Of a stretch of 12,486 bases of DNA, positions 6,679 to 12,486 are shown one piece after another (the first letter of the stretch is position 1; each line of letters begins with the position of its first letter). Below the pieces are notes generated by a model that saw only the letters and a program-made list of their open reading frames with translations, did not search any database and was not told the DNA's origin. Made by a program: the position numbers and the translations under genes. Source of the stretch: an uncultured Eggerthellaceae bacterium (GTDB lineage: Bacteria; Actinomycetota; Coriobacteriia; Coriobacteriales; Eggerthellaceae); NCBI GenBank assembly GCA_934631995.1, contig CAKTYF010000051.1, forward strand, positions 1-12,486, written 5' to 3'.

Positions 6679-6954
6679 CTACGAAAGCGTGGTGTCCTGC
6701 GTGGTGTCGTCGGTTGCGCCGGAAAGCTCGCCCATCAACACATCCACTTTCTGCTGCGCCTGATTCAAGCGGCCCTTCAGCGAAACGATAAGCGCTACAC
6801 CGCGCTCGTATTTCTGCAGGCTGTCCTCAAGCTCAAGCGTGTTGCTCTCAAGCTGATCGACAATCTGCTCAAGCTCGGCCATAGCCTGGCGAAACGTGAG
6901 CTCATCCACACTGCCGGCAATCTGCGCTGCCACGTTTTCCTGCATATCCTCCAT
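6679..6954 (-). CDS. xseB: Exodeoxyribonuclease VII small subunit
   Basis: Small helical subunit that binds XseA to form exonuclease VII, which degrades single-stranded DNA into acid-soluble oligonucleotides in repair and recombination. The 91-residue length is typical. The signature LTFRQAMAELEQIVDQLESN, then LELEDSLQKYERGVALI, then RLNQAQQKVDVL fits XseB, a two-helix coiled-coil hairpin. The first residues (MEDMQENVAAQIAGSVDE) and the Thr/Asp-rich tail are unconserved. The start codon overlaps the xseA stop by one base (TAATG), with AAGGAG eight bases upstream, indicating translational coupling and near-equal synthesis. It is the last gene of the operon. Confidence 0.93.
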   Translation of the reverse strand: MEDMQENVAAQIAGSVDELTFRQAMAELEQIVDQLESNTLELEDSLQKYERGVALIVSLKGRLNQAQQKVDVLMGELSGATDDTTQDTTLS

Positions 6955-8324
6955 TATTGTTTCTCCTTATCATGAGCATGGTCTTCCGCATCAATTGCAT
7001 TCACCTTGCAAGAAAGCGAGCCTTTGCCAAGGCGAACGTGAACGTCGTCGCCCACATGCACCGCGCCTGCATTATACACAACGCCGCCTTCTCCATCGAA
7101 GACAATGGAATATCCCCTGCCAAGAACCGCCAACGGCGAAAGCGAGTTCACCTGCGCTGCCGCAAGGGAAAGCTGCGCGCCAAAACGATCGAGGTTCACC
7201 GCAATGGCCTTGCCCACCCGCTGAGACACATCGGCAACGCGCTGATTGTCGGCGGCAACAAGCGTGGTAGAAAGCTTCCTCAAGCTTGCCTGAGCCGCAT
7301 CCAAACTGCTTTTATCGCGCATGATGTTCATGGGAATAGCGCGCGACAACCTTTCCGCACTGTAATCAAGCCCCATCCATTCTTGCGACAAAAGCGCTTG
7401 GGAATCGCGGAACAAAGAGCGACGCACCTGACCATCCAGCCGCAACGCCTCCAAGTGAAGCTTCCGCTCAACGCAGCTTTTCATCTTGTCGGCACTTTGA
7501 GCCAGCACACCATCAAGGTAGCCATCTTCGGGGCTCACTGCTTCTGCGGCCGCAGTTGGCGTTGAGCAGCGCAAATCCGCCACTAGATCGGCGATGGTCG
7601 TATCGGGCTCGTGACCAATACCGGTTACCACCGGCACGGGACATGCGGCAATCGTGCGCGCCAGGCGCTCATCGTTGAACGGCATCAAATCCTCGAATGA
7701 TCCGCCGCCACGCACCACCAGCACCAGTTCGGCACCGGCATCCACCACGGTCTTCATGCCTGTCACAAGATACCGCGGGGCATCGGCGCCCTCAACGGGA
7801 ACGCCTGCAAGCAGCACCTGCGCAAACGGATAACGACGACGCAGCGTTCTAAGCACGTCGTGCACAGCCGCACCGCGCGGCGAAGTGACCAGGCCAATCT
7901 TTTCCGGCAGCGCGGGAATTGCACGCTTACGGCGCACGTCGGTCAAGCCTTCTTTCGTGAGCTTTTCCGCAAGTTGGGCAATTTTCAGGCGAATGTCGCC
8001 CTCGCCCGCCAACTTGAGCGACGACACCTCGAAGTTCATAGTGCCTTTCGCCGCATAAATGGAAAGCTTGCCCGTCACGCGCACCAGCGCGCCCACTTTC
8101 AGCTCAACGTTTGCCTGCGCATAGCGGTTTACCCACATCATGCACGGCAGCGCCGAACTTTTATCCTTGATGGTGAAATAAACCGCTTTGTAGCCCGGCT
8201 TGTTGGAAACCTGTGACACTTCGCCTTCAATGCAAAGCGGCAAGGCATCAAGCTCTTCTTTGACCAGGCGAATTGCCGCAGAGACCGAAAGCGCGTCACG
8301 CGTAGTTTGAGATTTTCCCGCCAT
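6954..8324 (-). CDS. xseA: Exodeoxyribonuclease VII large subunit
   Basis: Catalytic subunit of exonuclease VII (single-strand DNA-specific, both polarities, metal-independent in E. coli). It has about 456 residues. An N-terminal OB-fold (about 10-100: LCIEGEVSQVSN, AVYFTIKD, VRVTGKLSIYAAKG) is followed by the catalytic region: IGLVTSPRGAAVHDVLRTLRRRYP (Asp156), LVVRGGGSFEDL (Arg205), GIGHEPDTTIADLVADLR (His238, Asp241) and STPTAAAEA. These residues match those reported as essential in the E. coli enzyme. A long helical region follows, and the C-terminus carries SPLAVLGRGYSIVF. I chose ATG 8324 over an in-frame TTG at 8357. The ATG has AAGGGAG upstream, although spaced a long 12 bases; the TTG has no ribosome-binding site. 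It overlaps xseB by one base. Confidence 0.95.
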   Translation of the reverse strand: MAGKSQTTRDALSVSAAIRLVKEELDALPLCIEGEVSQVSNKPGYKAVYFTIKDKSSALPCMMWVNRYAQANVELKVGALVRVTGKLSIYAAKGTMNFEVSSLKLAGEGDIRLKIAQLAEKLTKEGLTDVRRKRAIPALPEKIGLVTSPRGAAVHDVLRTLRRRYPFAQVLLAGVPVEGADAPRYLVTGMKTVVDAGAELVLVVRGGGSFEDLMPFNDERLARTIAACPVPVVTGIGHEPDTTIADLVADLRCSTPTAAAEAVSPEDGYLDGVLAQSADKMKSCVERKLHLEALRLDGQVRRSLFRDSQALLSQEWMGLDYSAERLSRAIPMNIMRDKSSLDAAQASLRKLSTTLVAADNQRVADVSQRVGKAIAVNLDRFGAQLSLAAAQVNSLSPLAVLGRGYSIVFDGEGGVVYNAGAVHVGDDVHVRLGKGSLSCKVNAIDAEDHAHDKEKQ

Positions 8325-8372
8325 AAACGCTTCTAACTCCCTTTTCCCGCATTTCAAAACCGCACCGTGCGC

Positions 8373-8391
8373 AACCGCGCTAATCGCGGTT
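8373..8391. other. Hairpin overlapping the zinc-peptidase stop codon
   Basis: AACCGCG (8373-8379) pairs perfectly with CGCGGTT (8385-8391) around a five-base loop that contains part of the peptidase TAG stop. No T-run follows directly, so it is more likely an RNA-stability or processing element between the peptidase and xseA than a terminator. Confidence 0.3.
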
Positions 8392-9036
8392 CTGGCTGAC
8401 CAGCCACAGCAGCTGCAAGATAGAGGTAAGCGCGGCAGCCACGTACGTCATGGCGCAGGAACGCAAAACAGCGCTTGAGCCGGAAATATCCGCTCCCTGA
8501 TACCCCGCAAGCTGCATGTAGGCTTTCGCGCGGTTCGACGCGTTGAATTCAACGGGAAGCGTGACCAGCTCGAACAGAACCACGCAAGCGTACATGATAA
8601 TAGCCGCTGTGACCAGTCCGCTTGCCTGCAAAAACATGCCTGCAAGCAGCAAGAAGATCCAGGCATTCGATGCAAGGCTTGCAACGGGAACTAAAGAGCT
8701 GCGAATCTTCATGGGAGTATAATCTTCCGCATATTGGCACGCATGACCCGCCTCGTGGCATGCAGTTGCCGCCGCTGTAATGCTTCTGCCGTTATACACC
8801 GAAGGCGAAAGCGAAATAGAGTTATTGCGCGGGTCGAAATGGTCTTGGCCTTCGCTACCCATCCTTACGGTCACGTTATAGATGCCGTAATGATGAAGCA
8901 TGGTGTTTGCTGCCTGAGCGCCCGTCAAACCGTTCGAGATGGGCACACGTGCATATTTCTTCAGCTGATGGTTGACATCCCACGTAACAACACAGCCAAT
9001 CAACAGAGTAACAATGACAAGAAAGGCATAGCTCAT
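8380..9036 (-). CDS. YugP-type membrane zinc metallopeptidase
   Basis: A 218-residue integral membrane protein of the neutral zinc metallopeptidase family typified by Bacillus YugP (Zn_peptidase_2); its substrate is unknown. The N-terminal membrane segment is about residues 3-19 (YAFLVIVTLLIGCVVTW). Then come the family elements GLTGAQAANTML (36-47), the conserved DHFDPR (65-70) and SISLSPSVYNGRSITAAATA. The zinc site is CHEAGHACQ (HExxH, His94-Glu95-His98), and LPVEFNASNRAKAY supplies the downstream Glu/Asn-rich family motif. Two or three more membrane segments follow the zinc site. The frame continues upstream, but the start is placed at ATG 9036 because GAGAGG lies about eight bases before it and the translation then begins with the usual transmembrane segment; the upstream extension is Cys/Phe/Arg-rich and unlike the family. 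It lies between rnd and xseA on the same strand. Confidence 0.85.
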   Translation of the reverse strand: MSYAFLVIVTLLIGCVVTWDVNHQLKKYARVPISNGLTGAQAANTMLHHYGIYNVTVRMGSEGQDHFDPRNNSISLSPSVYNGRSITAAATACHEAGHACQYAEDYTPMKIRSSLVPVASLASNAWIFLLLAGMFLQASGLVTAAIIMYACVVLFELVTLPVEFNASNRAKAYMQLAGYQGADISGSSAVLRSCAMTYVAAALTSILQLLWLVSQNRD

Positions 9037-9166
9037 TTCTTTTTCCTCTCCATTTCCTACGTTTCTGTTGATTATGGCATAGTGCTCCCAGGGCGAAAAA
9101 CATAGGAAGGTTTTGTTACCGAAGCGAGAACAAAGCGTGACGCAGAAGTGACGCGAAAAGCAAAAA

Positions 9167-10315
9167 CTACGCACCCAGCGGCGTGACAACAAGCTTTCCT
9201 TTATTGAAGCTTAAAGCAATTTTGCCGCCTAGCAGCTGTTCGAACTCCTTGCCCACCAGCTCGTATTTCCAGCCACGCAAAAGCTCATTGTCCTCTTTGT
9301 GGCCCCGCGCCAGCGCCGCCAGGTCGCTCGTGGACGCAATCGCTTGGGGCGCAACGCCCGCCTCGCGCGCGCGCAAATGCAAAAGCGCACCCATAAGCCC
9401 CACTTCAACATCAACGTTGCGCTCGCTGCGATCGCTGCGCCCCGTTGTGGGCCATTCGTCTTCCGGCAGGTCCATGCCCTTGCACAAAAGCGCCACCACC
9501 TCGCGCGCATCGCGCGTCGAAAGCTTCTCGCGTACGCCGCGCACCAGGAACAAATCGTCGATGGTGCGGGATTCCCGCTTGCAAATCTCAACGATTTGCT
9601 CGTCGGTCATAACCCATTTGCGCGGGATGTTCCTGCTTTCCGCCCGCTGCTCGCGCCACGCCGCCAGCTCGCGTGCCGCAGAAAGCTGCATGCGCGTAAG
9701 CTGATTGCCGCGCTTCAAATGGCGGAATCGCTTGCGCGGGTCAACCGTGAAGCGCTCGGGATTGCTCAGCTCGTCAAAGTCATGCTTCAACCAGGATAAA
9801 CGACCCGCTTTTTCCAGCTTCTCAACAATGGGGCCGTACATCTTCGCCAGGTAAATCACATCATCGGCCGCATATTTAATCTGAGAATCGGTCAGGGGGC
9901 GCACCGACCAATCGGTAAACGAATCGGCCTTTTTCAGCGTTACGCCGCAAATACTGTGCACCAGCGCGCCGTAGCCCACTTGCTTGGGGTGCCCCAACAA
10001 CGCCGCAGCAACTTGCGTGTCGAACAACGGCTTGGGCGCAACGCCAATCTCGTGGTACAGAATCTCGATATCTTGATCGCATGCATGGAAAACTTTGACA
10101 ATCGCCTCGTCTTCGAAAAGCGCGGCCAGCGGCGTGAGCGATCCCACCTTAAAAGGATCGATGATTGCAACTTCGTTTTCGGTAGCAATCTGCAAAAGAC
10201 ACAGTTTCGCGTAATACGTTTTCTCACGCAGAAACTCGGTATCAATCGCTAAAAAAGAAGAGGAAGACGCACGTTCAATAAAAGCTCGAAAGCTTTCCCG
10301 ATTTGATATAAACAC
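9167..10315 (-). CDS. rnd: Ribonuclease D
   Basis: A 382-residue DEDDy-family 3'-5' exoribonuclease expected to trim tRNA and other stable RNA 3' ends. The exonuclease domain (about 1-165) has Exo I FLAIDTEFLREKTYYAKLCL (Asp25, Glu27), Exo II VFHACDQDIEIL (Asp82) and Exo III IKYAADDVIYL (Tyr148, Asp152), so all catalytic acidic residues and the Tyr are present. FDTQVAAALLG and GYGALV are further family motifs. An HRDC domain follows (about 208-280: QLTRMQLSAARELAAWREQRA, then IPRKWVMTDEQIVEICKR). The C-terminal part (VGLMGALLHLRAREAG and beyond) resembles a second HRDC-like helical segment. The start is GTG at 10315 with AAAGGG eight bases upstream. It is the first gene of a run ending with xseB, although a 130-base gap separates it from the peptidase gene, so an internal promoter is possible. 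Confidence 0.93.
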   Translation of the reverse strand: MFISNRESFRAFIERASSSSFLAIDTEFLREKTYYAKLCLLQIATENEVAIIDPFKVGSLTPLAALFEDEAIVKVFHACDQDIEILYHEIGVAPKPLFDTQVAAALLGHPKQVGYGALVHSICGVTLKKADSFTDWSVRPLTDSQIKYAADDVIYLAKMYGPIVEKLEKAGRLSWLKHDFDELSNPERFTVDPRKRFRHLKRGNQLTRMQLSAARELAAWREQRAESRNIPRKWVMTDEQIVEICKRESRTIDDLFLVRGVREKLSTRDAREVVALLCKGMDLPEDEWPTTGRSDRSERNVDVEVGLMGALLHLRAREAGVAPQAIASTSDLAALARGHKEDNELLRGWKYELVGKEFEQLLGGKIALSFNKGKLVVTPLGA

Positions 10316-10384
10316 TTAAGCAACCCTTTGAGCTGAATTCGTAAAAATATGGTAGCGTCTATTCTAACAAGAGAAAGGCGTTCT

Positions 10385-11317
10385 GTGAAACTTCTGATAA
10401 TCAATAACTTGGCATCTGGCTACCAAGAAGGCGCGATTTACGATTTTATGCGCGCTTTTTCACAAGATAACGACGAAATTGTGCTGCGCGCAACGGATGG
10501 TCGTACCGATTTACGCGCGTTTTTGCATGATGCGCGGAATTTCGACGCGGTTGTTATCAGCGGCGGCGATGGCTCCATTGCCACGGTGAGCCACGAACTT
10601 GCCAACACGGGCATTCCGCTGGTGCCCTTCCCCGCTGGCACCGCGAACTTGCTGTGTGCAAATCTTGCGCAGCCCAACGAGCCCCACGCGCTGGCAGAAA
10701 TGGTGCGCGCCGGGAAAACGCTCGATTTCGATGTGGCGGAAATTGAAGTAGCCGACAAGCGCTACGGCTTCAATATTATGGCGGGCGCGGGCTACGATGC
10801 AACCATCATGAAAGACGCCGCCGCATCCAAGCAAAAGCTGGGCCAAGTTGCATACTTCGCGGCGGCGGCAACAAACATCACGCCGAAAGTCGCACATATG
10901 AAGCTCACGCTTGACAATAACGTGATTGAAAGCGATGGCGTGGGCGTTGTCCTTATCAACCATTCCAAGATTCAGTTCGACATTCCCGTCGCGCACGACA
11001 CCGACCCGCGCGACGGCATGCTTGATGTGGCCGTTTTGAAAACTGCCAACGCATTGGGCCTGCTTCCGGCGCTCGGTGCGGCGCTGCTTGACAGAAACGG
11101 CGAATTCCCCGGCAGATCGTCTAACGTGGAAGTGCATCGCGCCCGAGAAGTGAAAGTGGAAGCCGCTCCTGGCTTGCCCATTGAATTCGATGGCGAGCCG
11201 CTTGACAGCACCGAGCCGTTTATCGCACGCGTGCTTCCGCGCGCCGCACGATTCATTGTCTCCCCCGAAGCGCTCAAGCTTTACGGCGAAGAAAAGAACG
11301 CGCGCGCCACCTGTTGA
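10385..11317 (+). CDS. Diacylglycerol kinase-family lipid kinase
   Basis: A 310-residue soluble lipid kinase of the DAGK_cat/YegS family, expected to phosphorylate diacylglycerol or a related lipid with ATP at the membrane. Motifs: the N-terminal strand KLLIINNLASG; VVISGGDGSIATVSHEL with the nucleotide-binding GGDGS (60-64); PLVPFPAGTANLL (82-90), the family's P-x-GT-x-N; the second-domain IMAGAGYDATIMKDA (134-145); DGMLDVAVLK (210-219); and LPIEFDGEPL (about 265-273). The start is GTG at 10385, with GAAAGG six bases upstream. An in-frame ATG at 10349 lacks a ribosome-binding site and adds a charged peptide before the core strand. The TGA stop (11315-11317) lies inside the left arm of a large inverted repeat, so the last few codons (RATC) may be set by that element. 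It is divergent from rnd. Which lipid is used, and whether it is the phosphatidylglycerol-recycling DgkB type, cannot be told. Confidence 0.88.
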   Translation: MKLLIINNLASGYQEGAIYDFMRAFSQDNDEIVLRATDGRTDLRAFLHDARNFDAVVISGGDGSIATVSHELANTGIPLVPFPAGTANLLCANLAQPNEPHALAEMVRAGKTLDFDVAEIEVADKRYGFNIMAGAGYDATIMKDAAASKQKLGQVAYFAAAATNITPKVAHMKLTLDNNVIESDGVGVVLINHSKIQFDIPVAHDTDPRDGMLDVAVLKTANALGLLPALGAALLDRNGEFPGRSSNVEVHRAREVKVEAAPGLPIEFDGEPLDSTEPFIARVLPRAARFIVSPEALKLYGEEKNARATC

Positions 11318-11391
11318 CAAATTACCCCACCTTTTGTCAACAATTCGCCGCGATTCGACGCACTGGCTGGCAAGGGCTTACGGCGAAGAAA
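11281..11391 (+). repeat. 14-bp direct repeat pair
   Basis: TTACGGCGAAGAAA occurs at 11281-11294, inside the kinase C-terminal codons (Y-G-E-E), and again at 11378-11391, after the left arm of the large inverted repeat. The copies are identical and 97 bases apart. They suggest a local duplication or an insertion event at the 3' end of the kinase gene. Confidence 0.6.
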
Positions 11392-11468
11392 CGAAAGCAC
11401 AAGAAAAATCCGAGGGCAAACAGCACCTCGGATTTTTTGTTGACAAAAGGTGGGGTAATTTGTCAACA
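11312..11468. repeat. 157-bp element with perfect 32-bp inverted repeats (REP/BIME-like)
   Basis: The arms 11312-11343 and 11437-11468 are exact reverse complements over 32 bases. Each arm is itself palindromic at its ends: TGTTGACAAA, 11 bases containing ACCCCACC, then TTTGTCAACA. The element therefore carries four copies of a TGTTGACAA half-site. Between the arms lie a 7-bp stem, TTCGCCG (11344-11350) with CGGCGAA (11381-11387), and a symmetric terminator (11404-11437). The element starts with TG and ends with CA, but I find no target-site duplication at its edges. It could be a bacterial interspersed mosaic element, a small non-autonomous mobile element, or a natural convergent terminator region. 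The sequence fact is certain; the class is inference. Confidence 0.75.
11404..11437. terminator. Bidirectional Rho-independent terminator
   Basis: AAAAATCCGAGG (11404-11415) pairs perfectly with CCTCGGATTTTT (11426-11437) around a 10-base loop. T-runs lie on the correct side in both directions. It separates the plus-strand lipid kinase from the convergent cohesin-dockerin gene and sits entirely inside the large inverted repeat. Confidence 0.85.
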
Positions 11469-11484
11469 ACACAGAAAGGAAGGA

Positions 11485-11540
11485 TTGCCGACCGGGGGAC
11501 GGATGGAACAAACCTCCGCCCCCCGTTCCACAGCCGGCAA
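11485..11540. repeat. REP-like palindromic hairpin block
   Basis: Several overlapping stems occupy this stretch. CGGGGGACGGA (11493-11503) pairs with TCCGCCCCCCG (11515-11525) with one mismatch. TGGAAC (11504-11509) pairs with GTTCCA (11525-11530). TTGCCG (11485-11490) pairs with CGGCAA (11535-11540). The layout of arm, AAACCTCCG-CCCCCC core and inverted arm resembles the arms of the preceding inverted repeat, which suggests a related palindromic repeat family. No coding potential is seen. Confidence 0.55.
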
Positions 11541-11562
11541 CAGCGAATAGATCTCAATCGGA

Positions 11563-11594
11563 CCGGGCCGGAAGGACGATGCCGCCCGACCCGG
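11563..11594 (-). terminator. GC-rich hairpin after the cohesin-dockerin gene
   Basis: CCGGGCCGG (11563-11571) pairs with CCGACCCGG (11586-11594) around a 14-base loop. It begins about 10 bases past the stop on the minus strand. There is no T-run, so it may protect the mRNA end; the real terminator for this gene may be the one at 11404-11437. Confidence 0.4.
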
Positions 11595-11603
11595 CAGAAA
11601 GCC

Positions 11604-12486
11604 TTACGCCCAGGCTCCGTAGTGCACGAAGCGCTGGATAGCGAAGGCATCAACCGCGTCAATGGCGTCGTCGCCGTTGACGTTGGCGGCCCACAGCAAG
11701 GTCGCGCGCGTCCAGCAGGCGGGAAGCGCCAGAGCGGCGTAGCCCTCGCCGTAGCGGCCGATCGCCATGTCGTAGACCACTTGCGCGTCCACGATGTTCA
11801 CGCGGCCGTTGCCGTTCGCGTCGCCCAGCGTGGCATCTGCCAGCACGTCGAGCGTCGCAACGCCGCCCATGGTCGCCTGGTAATCTAGGGAATCACCCGC
11901 AACAGCGGCGGAAGTGTCCTTCACGCCGATGGTCGCGGCATCGGCGGCCGCAATCGCGCGCAGCGTGACGGTGGCGACCACAATGCCGCCCTCCGCATCG
12001 GCCGCGGCCTCGTTGCCGTAAAAGCTGAACAGGGCTTCAGCCGCGCCCTCGGCAGGCAGGAACGACGCACCCTCGGACAGATCCGCGCCGCGCGCCACGC
12101 TCACCAGCTCGAACACGGCAGGGTCGTAATCCAGCGTGCCGGACAGCGCCGCAACGCCATCGTTCGCGGAAACAGAGACGTCCACTGTCACAGTGTCGCC
12201 GGCGCGCACGGCGGCGGGAGCAACGCCTGAGCCGCCTGCTGCAACGGCAGTGGAAACCTCAAAGTACGTCTGCATCTTGCACAGCGCATTCGCGTCGGCG
12301 CCCAGCGGGTCGTCGGTGCGGTTGAAGCCCGTCTTCCAAGCGCAGCCGGTAACCTCGGGGCAACCCGCAACGCTCGTCTCGGTATTCACGTACTTCACGC
12401 CCTCGATAGCCGTGGGGTTAGCGCAGTTCGTGTCCACGATCCACACCTTGCCAAAGCCCTTGTCGGCGCCACAGCCATGTGTGAAC
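11604..12486 (-). CDS. Cohesin- and dockerin-containing surface protein (C-terminal part)
   Basis: The frame stays open to the window edge, so only about 293 C-terminal residues are seen and the N-terminus is missing. In order: a Cys-containing segment (FTHGCGADKGFGKVWIVDTNC, then AGCPEVTGC and ALC); a cohesin-like beta-sandwich of about 140 residues (VRAGDTVTVDVSVSANDGVAALSGTLDYDPAVFELVSV, later GGIVVATVTLRAIA); and a C-terminal dockerin with two EF-hand-like Ca-binding loops, DANGNGRVNIVD and NVNGDDAIDAVD. The loops start 46 residues apart, longer than the roughly 34 of classical clostridial dockerins, because of an insert containing PACWTRATLLW. Such modules mediate calcium-dependent protein-protein assembly outside the cell. 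G+C is visibly higher than in the neighbouring genes. The function of the missing part is unknown; a GTG at 12446 is not taken as a start because the frame continues upstream. Confidence 0.8.
   Translation of the reverse strand, partial: FTHGCGADKGFGKVWIVDTNCANPTAIEGVKYVNTETSVAGCPEVTGCAWKTGFNRTDDPLGADANALCKMQTYFEVSTAVAAGGSGVAPAAVRAGDTVTVDVSVSANDGVAALSGTLDYDPAVFELVSVARGADLSEGASFLPAEGAAEALFSFYGNEAAADAEGGIVVATVTLRAIAAADAATIGVKDTSAAVAGDSLDYQATMGGVATLDVLADATLGDANGNGRVNIVDAQVVYDMAIGRYGEGYAALALPACWTRATLLWAANVNGDDAIDAVDAFAIQRFVHYGAWA

Noticed and set aside
6517..6975. A plus-strand frame with a very basic peptide (many Arg) starting between ackA and xseB
   Set aside because: It runs antisense through xseB and the xse terminator. 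The basic stretch comes from the GC-rich hairpin region, and no ribosome-binding site stands out.
8325..8357. Upstream TTG start for xseA at 8357
   Set aside because: No ribosome-binding site precedes it, and the added residues are unlike the XseA N-terminus. ATG 8324 has AAGGGAG upstream.
9037..9192. N-terminal extension of the zinc peptidase up to 9192
   Set aside because: The extra residues are Cys/Phe/Arg-rich, overlap the rnd stop region, and have no ribosome-binding site. ATG 9036 has a good one and starts at the usual membrane segment.
10511..11320. A minus-strand frame of about 269 codons opposite the lipid kinase
   Set aside because: It is antisense to the kinase, which carries GGDGS and the other family motifs; no independent evidence of coding.
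11312..11468. CRISPR array or complete insertion sequence
   Set aside because: There are only two large arms, in inverted and not direct orientation, with no regular spacers. There is no transposase frame inside, and no target-site duplication is visible at the edges.

Overview
The window reads as a chromosomal segment of an anaerobic, fermentative, moderate-G+C bacterium. Several points suggest an actinobacterium of the Coriobacteriia type (Eggerthellaceae-like): a short-form Pta with AckA, an RNase D with an HRDC domain, UDP-galactopyranose mutase beside a GT2 glycosyltransferase, GTG and TTG start-codon candidates, and a cohesin/dockerin surface protein. This assignment is an inference from gene content and protein style; no search was possible. 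I see no tRNA, rRNA, CRISPR array or transposase gene.

Layout. (1) Positions 1-2790 carry surface-glycan genes: the tail of a PLP aminotransferase (+), then, convergent to it, an operon on the minus strand of glf (UDP-galactopyranose mutase) followed by a GT2 glycosyltransferase. Two strong hairpins lie between the convergent units. (2) Positions 2791-6540 carry acetate fermentation. pta (+) is divergent from glf, ackA is on the minus strand, and a nucleoside hydrolase gene (-) sits between them. The two halves of the Pta-AckA pathway (acetyl-CoA to acetyl phosphate to acetate plus ATP) are therefore not an operon here; they converge and have separate terminators. (3) Positions 6625-10315 carry, all on the minus strand and transcribed in this order, rnd, a YugP-type membrane zinc peptidase, xseA and xseB (exonuclease VII), closed by a terminator after xseB. 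(4) A lipid (diacylglycerol-type) kinase gene (+) is divergent from rnd. (5) Positions 11312-11603 hold a dense block of palindromes: a perfect 32-bp inverted repeat enclosing a symmetric terminator, followed by another REP-like hairpin. (6) From 11604 to the window edge, on the minus strand and with clearly higher G+C, lies the C-terminal part of a cohesin-plus-dockerin protein.

Most of the window is ordinary housekeeping. The parts that deserve a second look are the nested palindrome block at 11312-11540, the AckA substitution at the residue equivalent to Phe179 of the Methanosarcina enzyme, the split and convergent pta/ackA arrangement, and the compositionally distinct cohesin-dockerin gene with an unusually spaced dockerin.
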